Part shown: in pieces, positions 54,312 to 61,245 of the stretch
Layout of the letters: the number at the start of each line of letters is the position of its first letter
Numbering within the stretch: position 1 is the first letter of the stretch
Assembly: GCA_023515795.1 (NCBI GenBank)
Contig: JALGPX010000013.1
Span: 53,453 to 117,452 of the forward strand
From: Amoeboaphelidium occidentale
Lineage: Eukaryota; Aphelidiomycota; Aphelidea
DNA length: 64,000 nucleotides
Reading direction: 5' to 3'
Translations under genes and position numbers: made by a program
Notes under the pieces: model-generated
Told to the model about the DNA's origin: nothing
Databases searched by the model: none
What the model saw: the letters and a program-made list of their open reading frames with translations, nothing else

Positions 54312-55163
54312 TTACAACGCAACATCTTCAGAACTTTGGCTTTTATCGTCAATAATTGCCTCATTATCACCAAGTCGTGCTTTAGCTCTGAAGATCATGT
54401 AACAAACCAACTGTGAGATTGCGACGATAGCACCAACCACATTCGGTAACCATATCACGACCTCATTAATGGCAGAACCATAAACGAACCATAACACAGT
54501 ATTGAGAAGTGTAGCTATCACGCTAGGCATGTGAATGAATCTGTTGCTTCTCTTTAGTGCGCATTCCCGTATTGCAAGTAATGGTGATGAATAGAATAGA
54601 AATAAGATTGTGTTAGCGACAATGCCCATTATGCTCGGTTTCAGTGCTCCTAACAGAATATAAAGTGTTCCAGCGACTAAAGTGTATTTCGGAATCAAGA
54701 TCTTTCTGGTGACATTAATCGCACCTGATACTGATGATCCTGATGATGTTGGTACAGTAGATGAGTCCCCAGAAGGTGATAGAGGTGATATCTGTGTACC
54801 TTGTAAGGATACTTCTAATCCTAATGCATGTGATACTACCCAAATTCCGTACACACCTACCGCAACGCCACAAATGTTTCCAAAGAACACATAGAGATTA
54901 TTGTTGAAGTAAGAGTAAAGCACCCAAGCCAAAGAATTGAGGAACATCAGCACAGGCCATATAGGATTATATTCTAAGATGTAACGCTGTTGATCTGATG
55001 ATATTGGAAGTAGTTGCCAATATTCTGACACTTTAACATCAATGTTCCTTACAACTTGCAGAGGTGCAATATAGAGTAGAGTAGATGTAACAGCCCCCAC
55101 CGATGGAAACACAGTTGTGAATATTATTGTACAAATCGATGAAGTGCAAAGTTTATCTGCCAT
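54312..55163 (-). CDS. SWEET sugar transporter
   Basis: Intronless, 283 residues with seven hydrophobic segments arranged as two MtN3/saliva triple-helix repeats joined by a linker helix: FPSVGAVTSTLLYIAPLQVV, NPIWPVLMFLNSLAWVLYSY and NICGVAVGVYGIWVV, then LVAGTLYILLGALKP, IANTILFLFYSSPLLAI, MPSVIATLLNTVLWFVYG and WLPNVVGAIVAISQLVCYM. Conserved Pro in the first helix of each repeat, the LNS/LNT-W pocket residues and the PN of the last helix are present. SWEETs are facilitative mono/disaccharide carriers. They are common in plants and animals but among fungi are largely confined to early-diverging zoosporic groups. The loop between repeats is long and Ser/Thr-rich. 76 bp separate its start from the divergent GPATCH11 gene. 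Confidence 0.9.
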   Translation of the reverse strand: MADKLCTSSICTIIFTTVFPSVGAVTSTLLYIAPLQVVRNIDVKVSEYWQLLPISSDQQRYILEYNPIWPVLMFLNSLAWVLYSYFNNNLYVFFGNICGVAVGVYGIWVVSHALGLEVSLQGTQISPLSPSGDSSTVPTSSGSSVSGAINVTRKILIPKYTLVAGTLYILLGALKPSIMGIVANTILFLFYSSPLLAIRECALKRSNRFIHMPSVIATLLNTVLWFVYGSAINEVVIWLPNVVGAIVAISQLVCYMIFRAKARLGDNEAIIDDKSQSSEDVAL

Positions 55164-55239
55164 GAAACGTTAATGATGAGAATGTTCAGAGGTTTCCAAA
55201 TTTGTTCTTGTTGCTTGACAACGTTCCAGAGGCAAATCA

Positions 55240-55992
55240 ATGAACAACACTCGCCAACAAGAACATTCACACGAACAAGAAAAGGACGAAGAAGAAGATG
55301 ATGATTATATGAACATTAAATTTGAAGATACAAAGAGCGTGTCCGTTGAACCGAAGGATTTGCCTCCAAGCAAGACTAAAAGCTTGAAGAATTTAGAAAA
55401 GGAACGAAGAGACGAAGCACTAGAAACTTCTCTTCTAGCAGACGAGAACAATATTGGTTTGCAGCTGTTAAGGCAAATGGGATTTACGGCTACTGCTGAC
55501 GAGCCTGCAGCATTGGGTAAAGGAACCATGGAAGGGTTAGTGGAACCGATAAAACCGGTTGATTTGGGTAAGAAGCGTTCCGGTCTTGGCGTGTCAGTTA
55601 GAGAAGATGATACTCAACGAAAACGTAAACATTCTGAAGTCGAACAAGACACAGAGGAACAGGAAAAGGCTCATGCTGAAATGCTCAAAAGATTTCAACA
55701 GCGACAAAAGTCACAATTTAAAGCCTCTTTAGTACAGAAAGATATCCGCGATGCCAGAATAGCCTGTGAGCAATTAGACAAGCAATGTGGCTATCCTGAA
55801 TCGGAGTTCTGGTTTGAAACATCAGAGACAACGGAAGACACTGAAACTGAAGAAAACCCTGAAGATTTGCTATTCCAAATGATGGTATATCTCAGAACAA
55901 AGCATTTTTATTGCATTTACTGTGGTGCAAAATATGATTCTTATGATGAACTGGAAGAAGAATGTCCCGGCATCTTTAGAGAGGATCACTAG
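55240..55992 (+). CDS. GPATCH11-like G-patch and DUF4187 protein
   Basis: 250 residues. After an acidic start (DEEEDDDYMNIKF) comes a G-patch-type segment (IGLQLLRQMGF, ALGKGTMEGLVEPIKPVDLG, RSGLGVSV). A charged helix follows, then the DUF4187 C-terminus with a CxxC zinc half-site (FYCIYCGAKYDSYDELEEEC-type block). This is the layout of GPATCH11/CENP-Y. G-patch proteins usually activate DEAH helicases; a Prp2/Prp43-type partner is plausible (Prp2 lies in this window) but unproven. The last 17 coding bases overlap the end of the convergent secreted-protein gene. Confidence 0.9.
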   Translation: MNNTRQQEHSHEQEKDEEEDDDYMNIKFEDTKSVSVEPKDLPPSKTKSLKNLEKERRDEALETSLLADENNIGLQLLRQMGFTATADEPAALGKGTMEGLVEPIKPVDLGKKRSGLGVSVREDDTQRKRKHSEVEQDTEEQEKAHAEMLKRFQQRQKSQFKASLVQKDIRDARIACEQLDKQCGYPESEFWFETSETTEDTETEENPEDLLFQMMVYLRTKHFYCIYCGAKYDSYDELEEECPGIFREDH

Positions 55993-56254
55993 ATGTGGTA
56001 TTGTTCGCAGGCGGCTCTTCCTTCTTTCCCTTTACTTTGTTTCCTATTTCTTTGGCGCCAAAGAATATTCCGCCGGCTACAAGACCGATTCCACCGACTA
56101 TAGCCAAGCCTATACCTGTTTTCTTTGCGAGATTCTTTGAAACTTCAATCGCTTTTTTCTTGTTGTCTTTATTGACGCCGCTGATAATTGGAATGTTCAC
56201 AGCCTGCAGCTGAGTTACTAGCAACATCAATGCCACCAAGATATACGCTTTCAT
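55976..56254 (-). CDS. Small secreted/membrane protein A with glycine-zipper segment
   Basis: 92 residues from the ATG at 56254. Signal peptide MKAYILVALMLLVTQLQA, a short polar region, then a Gly-rich hydrophobic stretch (GIGLAIVGGIGLVAGGIFFG, about 49-68) with GxxxG spacing, then a Lys-rich tail KVKGKKEEPP ending in Asn/Thr/Ser. No family recognised. The same order of parts occurs in the next gene on the strand, suggesting paralogy or shared function. Candidate roles are membrane insertion or a surface/secreted factor. Confidence 0.72.
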   Translation of the reverse strand: MKAYILVALMLLVTQLQAVNIPIISGVNKDNKKKAIEVSKNLAKKTGIGLAIVGGIGLVAGGIFFGAKEIGNKVKGKKEEPPANNTTSSDPL

Positions 56255-56330
56255 GACTGTATGGAAAAAATATAGAAAAGAGTTCACGTGCTTTGACTCC
56301 TGAATTATTGAATCATGTTTATTTTGTTGT

Positions 56331-57047
56331 TTAGAAAAAGACGTCTCCGAAAGACACATTCTCTGGCAGAGCTTGTGGCAATGCTTGTGGTAGAGGTTGT
56401 GTAGAAGGTGGAGCTGGTGCTGCTGCTGGTTGTTCTGTGGTTTGATTATTTGCTGTCTGGAGAATGACTGTTTGATTAGCAGGTGCTGCTTCAGTTTGTG
56501 TTTGAGCTACTGCTGGAACTGCTGTAGCATTAGCGGCTGTGTTCTTTGTGGCTTGGATCTCTTGTATTCTCTTTTGATGATATTCAATCCATTTTGGCGC
56601 GTTCTCTGTATCAGAGCTCTTCTTGCAATCTTCAATGAACTTTTGGGCCTCTTCTACTGTGGTGTATGTCTCAGTATCACACTGATTGTTCATATCAGCT
56701 TCTGCCTGCCTTGCAGCTTCAGCTTCAGCTTCTTTTCTTGCCTGTTTGATCTTGTTTGAAGCCATCACACCACCAATTACTGCACCAGTTGTCAAACCAC
56801 CAGCTACAGCAATACCACCCCACTTCATCAACTGCCCAGCAGTCCATCCTTGAGGCTGTATTGGACCTCCTGGAAGAGTTCCAGCCCTAGATGCAGATAA
56901 GGATTTGCCAGAACCTCCTTTGCCGCCGAGATTGGCAGGAGCACTTCTTGCACGCGAGGTTGGACCAACAGCAACAGAAGGTGCTATAATGGAACCGATA
57001 TCGCAAGATAGTAATGTGAAGATTAGCAGAGAAGCTTTCAATTTCAT
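56331..57047 (-). CDS. Secreted/membrane protein B with glycine-zipper segment and Ala/Pro/Gln-rich tail
   Basis: 238 residues from the ATG at 57047 (MKLKASLLIFTLLSC, a clear signal peptide; the upstream ATG-less extension is ignored). Features in order: Ser/Gly-rich segment with SRARSAPANLGGKGGSGKS; hydrophobic glycine zipper KWGGIAVAGGLTTGAVIGG (about 85-105); charged helix NKIKQARKEAEAEAARQAE; a domain with two Cys (QCDTETYTTVEEAQKF, CKK); and a low-complexity Ala/Pro/Gln/Thr tail with NxT/NxS sites. No family recognised. It lies 76 bp upstream of gene A, same strand. Confidence 0.75.
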   Translation of the reverse strand: MKLKASLLIFTLLSCDIGSIIAPSVAVGPTSRARSAPANLGGKGGSGKSLSASRAGTLPGGPIQPQGWTAGQLMKWGGIAVAGGLTTGAVIGGVMASNKIKQARKEAEAEAARQAEADMNNQCDTETYTTVEEAQKFIEDCKKSSDTENAPKWIEYHQKRIQEIQATKNTAANATAVPAVAQTQTEAAPANQTVILQTANNQTTEQPAAAPAPPSTQPLPQALPQALPENVSFGDVFF

Positions 57048-57371
57048 TTCGTTAATAAAAATCGCTAGAATAGATTTTCTGCTGAAACATACTGGTGCAT
57101 GCAACCTCGTGGAGTAATTTGATTCATCCAATAATGATCAACCATGCACATGGTACTTTGACTTCTATACTTTACGCAGAAGCTGGATGGTATTTCACGG
57201 AACAATGTTTTTAAATTAACGGATCAACGCGGGGCAACTGCAGATCATCTTGGTAGAGATTGAAAGGAACTTCAATACCACACGTTTCGACAATCGATAC
57301 CACGCGAACCGACCCCACAATGAAGAGCCAAAATATGCAATTGTTTCTTCTATACCTTTTATCGCAGCACG
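57048..57371. other. 324-bp divergent intergenic region between secreted-protein genes
   Basis: No coding or RNA gene supported. It lies between protein B (minus) and protein C (plus), so it should carry both promoters. No distinctive motif seen. Confidence 0.5.
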
Positions 57372-57644
57372 ATGAAGATCTTATTACTCTTAATCAGCAT
57401 CCTTCTACTCGTTCATTCTTATCCAACTTCAGTATCAAAACCTTGCATCAGATACTACTCTGAGAAATTATGCAGAAAACTATCAGAAAAACTAGCACAC
57501 AAGCAATCTATTAAATTATCAAAATCCCTCCAAAAAGAATTAAGTCATAATTACAATCTGGACCAGGAAAACAGCTACTTGACTTCATACATTAATGAAC
57601 CAATTTACAGCAGCTACTACTTTAAAGATAAAAAACAACAATAA
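57372..57644 (+). CDS. Small secreted protein C, Lys-rich
   Basis: 90 residues. Signal peptide MKILLLLISILLLVHSYP, then a mature ~72-residue chain with two Cys (CIRYYSEKLC) and a basic amphipathic stretch (KLAHKQSIKLSKSLQKEL), ending in a Tyr/Asp/Lys-rich tail. No family recognised. The third small secreted protein in a row. Its size, signal and Lys content are those expected of a secreted effector or peptide precursor, but this is inference only. Confidence 0.65.
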   Translation: MKILLLLISILLLVHSYPTSVSKPCIRYYSEKLCRKLSEKLAHKQSIKLSKSLQKELSHNYNLDQENSYLTSYINEPIYSSYYFKDKKQQ

Positions 57645-57685
57645 CGAATGCATCTATTAAATACAGAATGAATTAATAAAAACTA

Positions 57686-59623
57686 CTACTGCAAGAACAT
57701 TGACGTTTCTGGATCAGTTACATTCCATCCTTGATTCAACATTATTCCCATCATTCCATTCCATCCATATCTTTCAATCAATCTTGCTGGAATCAATGCA
57801 ACATCCTGAACCCAAATATCTCTTAAAGTCAATACAAACCCACCCAAATCAACTTTTATCCTGTGAACTCTGACATTAGCCCTGAACTCACGTTGCTGAA
57901 ACAGAGTTGAATGAACTTGTCGCAATCCTCCAATAATACTAGAAGTAATCAAATCTTCTACATTAACTCTAAACCTCAGCTGTGGACTGATGGAATTGTC
58001 CAAGTATGAAATTTCAGATTTAGCACCAACTTCACTGATAGAAGAAGAAGAAGAAGAAACAACAGCAGCAGCAGCAGCAGCAGCAGCAGGAACTACTGAT
58101 CCTATTGATGTACCATTCATGTGAGGCACTAGAAACAATTCCAAATCCAAATCCAATAGTTTCATTACACAAGCAAATGGATTCCTTAATCCAACCCTTA
58201 CACCAAGAAATCCTATGCGGCCACCACCACCACCAACACCACCTTTTAGTAAACCTTGTATATCAAATAAAGACAATTTCAATCCTCTGAAAACATCACC
58301 CAATCCACCTTGACCAACAAATGGAACTGCTTCAAAGAACCTTCTTAATCCACCTCTACCAATCTCTCTGTAACTCTCACCAATCCTCACTACTCTATTA
58401 CAAAGCACTCTCTGCACAGCCATGACGAGACTACTGTTATTCCTAGTTACATCTTGAGGACAATAACCACTCAGAGTAATAGGCAAAGTATCACTACTAC
58501 CTTCTTTCTTATTCCCATAAATAGAATCCATTACCATACGCAATACAGTCTCTGGTATTACAGATTCCATATAATACCTCTCTTCTTGATTAGTAGTTCC
58601 CAACATCAGTTTCCCAGTAACATTCATTATACTCCGTCCTCCATTAACTGTAACTGAATTCATGTACAAATTATGAACTTTTACTTGTACCATTTGAACA
58701 ATAGAAGAATAATTCATTTGAACTTGATACGATCCCAATCCTGTAAATTGTATTCTATAAGGATTCCTAAACTCCAGCAACAATTCAAACTCCATCACTG
58801 AATTAGAAGTTGAAGTAGTTGGTAAGATGTCAAAGTGTACAATAGACAAATAATCATTCATTGCTTCCAATACGTAAGAGTAACCATTAGTAACAGATTT
58901 AAAGTAGAAAAACAAATCATTAACAACATAAAGATTTAAATCAGTATCATCATCATCAGGAGAATTTACTTTTAAAGAATGATCAAATAACAAAACTTTC
59001 TTGTCTACTATTAATTCTGAGATGGTTAATGCATTCTTAATCCCTAACAAATGAACTTTAACATCCAAACAAGTACAAACAACTCTTAATCTGATTGGTG
59101 AAGTAGTAGTAGAATTAGAAAGTAAATCTTCAACCAACTCATAGAATCCTTCATTAGTAGTAGTAGTAGTAGTAGTAGCAGCAGAAGTAGTCATCCTTAC
59201 TCTTAGTGTAATGACGTCATTTCCATTAATAGAAGAATACAAATCCAAATCTTCCAATAAATCTGCTACTCCAACTTCTTTACTTTTATAATAAACTTTT
59301 ACTTTCATATTAGAAAGAGTAACATCTGATGGTAATGCAGTAGGCTGATTGGCTCTAATCAACAATTCAACATGATTCTCTTCTAATGGACCAATCTCTA
59401 ATTCTTCATAGAAAAAAGAATATCCTTCTAATTCCAGAGGATATAAATAATCAACAGCAAATTGAGCCAAAGGTTGTAATCCCACAGTCAGACAGACAGT
59501 CGTAGGAATTATTACAACCAAAAGGAATATTATTAAACAGATGATGTAACAACGATTATTATTATTATTATTATTCTTCTTCTTCTTCTTCTTCTTCTGA
59601 ATCATCGATGGAGTAGTGGACAT
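57686..59623 (-). CDS. DUF3712/Tag1-like vacuolar-type membrane protein
   Basis: Intronless, 645 residues. The N-terminus has coded homopolymers (Lys8, Asn7), then a transmembrane segment (YIICLIIFLLVVIIPTTVCL, about 26-45), then a long beta-rich lumenal part with LEA2/DUF3712-type strands (ELEIGPLEENHVELLIRANQ; LRVRMTTSAATT; IKNALTISELIV; VHFDILPTTSTSN; FRNPYRIQFTGLGSYQVQM; RVHRIKVDLGGFVLTLRDI). Fungal DUF3712 proteins include yeast Tag1 of the vacuole. Several trinucleotide tracts are translated (Thr7, Ala9, Ser6). The gene differs from the rest of the window in its density of simple repeats. Confidence 0.72.
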   Translation of the reverse strand: MSTTPSMIQKKKKKKKNNNNNNNRCYIICLIIFLLVVIIPTTVCLTVGLQPLAQFAVDYLYPLELEGYSFFYEELEIGPLEENHVELLIRANQPTALPSDVTLSNMKVKVYYKSKEVGVADLLEDLDLYSSINGNDVITLRVRMTTSAATTTTTTTNEGFYELVEDLLSNSTTTSPIRLRVVCTCLDVKVHLLGIKNALTISELIVDKKVLLFDHSLKVNSPDDDDTDLNLYVVNDLFFYFKSVTNGYSYVLEAMNDYLSIVHFDILPTTSTSNSVMEFELLLEFRNPYRIQFTGLGSYQVQMNYSSIVQMVQVKVHNLYMNSVTVNGGRSIMNVTGKLMLGTTNQEERYYMESVIPETVLRMVMDSIYGNKKEGSSDTLPITLSGYCPQDVTRNNSSLVMAVQRVLCNRVVRIGESYREIGRGGLRRFFEAVPFVGQGGLGDVFRGLKLSLFDIQGLLKGGVGGGGGRIGFLGVRVGLRNPFACVMKLLDLDLELFLVPHMNGTSIGSVVPAAAAAAAAVVSSSSSSISEVGAKSEISYLDNSISPQLRFRVNVEDLITSSIIGGLRQVHSTLFQQREFRANVRVHRIKVDLGGFVLTLRDIWVQDVALIPARLIERYGWNGMMGIMLNQGWNVTDPETSMFLQ

Positions 59624-60004
59624 TATGAGATGATAAAGAATACTTTAATTCCTTCAACATCATTATTTGCCATTCTTTTAATTTCTACAAATGAGGCTTT
59701 TCCTCCTTCTGTTTCTGTCTAATCATTTGATTCACACAATCAAAACAGGAAACAGGAAAGAGTGATTGGAAACAATTGTGGCTTATTCAGTTGTATTAGA
59801 TTACTGAAGAAGTAAAAGAATATTCTGTTGTTTAGAGTAGAGGAAGATACTACTACTACTACTACTACTACTACAAATGGAACAAATACTTTTATTGATT
59901 GTATTAAACAAATCATATACATTTAAGTAGGTTGTAGTTCCTTTAATTTAAACATAATACTTTCACTTTCAATTTTATTTGTATTTGTAGTTGTAACCCT
60001 AACC

Positions 60005-60035
<31 letters not shown>

Positions 60036-60156
60036 CTCAATTACAACAACAATCTTTTCCATTCCCAATCATGTGAAATCAAAACAAGAATCTTTTCCAT
60101 TTCTTTTTTGTTTCATAAACAACAACTCAAACTCAAACTCAAACAACAACAGAGAA
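59624..60156. other. 533-bp divergent intergenic region with microsatellites, telobox-like motif and duplicated blocks
   Basis: Between the DUF3712 gene (minus) and RPA1 (plus). It contains block A (59697-59789) repeated at 60836-60928, a TAC trinucleotide tract (59848-59873), block B (from about 59979) repeated at 63899-64000, a single AACCCTAACC (59995-60004) and a TTC tract (60006-60037). No gene is evident. Confidence 0.7.
59995..60004 (+). promoter_or_regulatory. AACCCTAACC telobox-like motif upstream of RPA1
   Basis: One and a half telomere-type (TTAGGG) units, 153 bp upstream of the RPA1 ATG. It is repeated at 63914-63923 in the second copy of the region. Telobox promoters are bound by Tbf1/Teb1-type Myb proteins in other fungi, and two telobox Myb genes lie in this window. 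The regulatory role is inference; a single copy could be chance. Confidence 0.4.
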
Positions 60157-60835
60157 ATGACTGAACAGTATAGCAATTTAATCAAAAAAGGTTCAATAGT
60201 CAACCTCATCAACTCAACAACAACTGAAGAAGAAGATTTACCTCCTTTGGTGTTACAATTACTTAATTACAAGAAATTACCTCAGGGTGACAGATTACGT
60301 TTAATTCTGAGTGATGGAGAGTATTTCATACAGGGAATGTGTTCTGCTTCTGTTAGTAAAGAATTTGATGAGAATTTGTTCAAGAAATTTTCTATTATTC
60401 AATTGACTAATTATGCTTGTAATGATTTATCAGGAAAGAGGATTCTGATTGTATTGGGAATGGAGTGTTTACAATCTATTGGTGTGAATAAGATTGGGAA
60501 TCCCTTAAATGTACAAGATCATTTACAAGATGTGATGAAACAAGGGAAGAGTGTTGTTCCTTCTGTTACAACTACTACTACTACTACTTCTGTTGTTAAG
60601 TCTGCTGTTGTTAGAAATCCTTCTACTACTACTGCTACTACTACTACTACTGCTGCTACTACTGCTACTGCTACTTCAATCCCTGCTGATGATTTGAAGT
60701 TTATTAATGGTGCCCTGTTTCCTATTCAGTCTTTGAATCCTTATCAGAATAAGTGGACTATTAAGGCATTCTGTTTGAAGAAGAGTGATATGAGACAGTG
60801 GAGTAATGCTAAGGGAGAAGGGAAATTGTTTTCTN
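60157..60835 (+). CDS. RPA1: Replication protein A large subunit, 5' part only
   Basis: The ATG at 60157 opens a frame cut at the unknown base 60835 after about 226 residues. The RPA70N/DBD-F domain is present (LIKKGSIVNLIN, PPLVLQLLNYKKLPQ, RLRLILSDGEYFIQGM, FSIIQLTNYACNDLSGKRIL, IVLGMECLQSIG). A Thr/Ala-rich low-complexity linker follows and then the first strands of DBD-A (PIQSLNPYQNKWTIKAF). DBD-A to DBD-C are missing because the assembly jumps to a copy of upstream sequence. Block B restarts at the window end, so the intact gene may lie just beyond 64000. RPA1 binds single-stranded DNA in replication and repair. Confidence 0.85.
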
Positions 60836-60928
60836 CTTTTCCTCCTTCTGTTTCTGTCTAATCATTTGATTCACACAATCAAAACAGGAAACAGGAAAGA
60901 GTGATTGGAAACAATTGTGGCTTATTCA
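60836..60928. repeat. 93-bp copy of 59697-59789 directly after the N (block A')
   Basis: Identical over 93 bp to the segment upstream of RPA1, then diverges exactly after GCTTATTCA. Together with block B' (63899-64000 matching 59979-60080) it shows that 60836-64000 parallels the RPA1 upstream region but carries an insertion. Confidence 0.92.
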
Positions 60929-61245
60929 ACTGTAATACTGTAAGAAGTGTGTTGGTTTTTTTATAATGGTTCTGAAGTTTGGCCTGCTGATCTTTAAGTT
61001 GTTTTGAAGTATAGCAGTGTTTAAACAGAACGCTGCTATACTTCTTCATTCTGATAATTATTGGTTTCAAGATTATCCTCTGATAATGGGATTATCCCCT
61101 TTTCCCAGTGCTTTATACAATAATATGTTTGTGTTGAAAAATATGTATGAGAAGCAGTTTTATGTGATGCTTTTAGGAGGTTGATTGTTTTAAAATCTAT
61201 TTATATAATGCAGTGGTATTATTCGCTCCTCAGGGCACTCGAGTG
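60862..61245. other. 384-bp upstream region of the HTH-EEP gene with a perfect 12-bp hairpin
   Basis: After block A' the sequence is unique. A perfect inverted repeat GAAGTATAGCAG / CTGCTATACTTC has arms at 61006-61017 and 61033-61044 with a 15-nt loop. A TATATAA element at 61203-61209 lies about 40 bp before the chosen start. No other gene seen. Confidence 0.6.

Noticed and set aside
59995-60004. Telomere or interstitial telomeric array
   Set aside because: Only one and a half repeat units are present; it is a motif, not an array.
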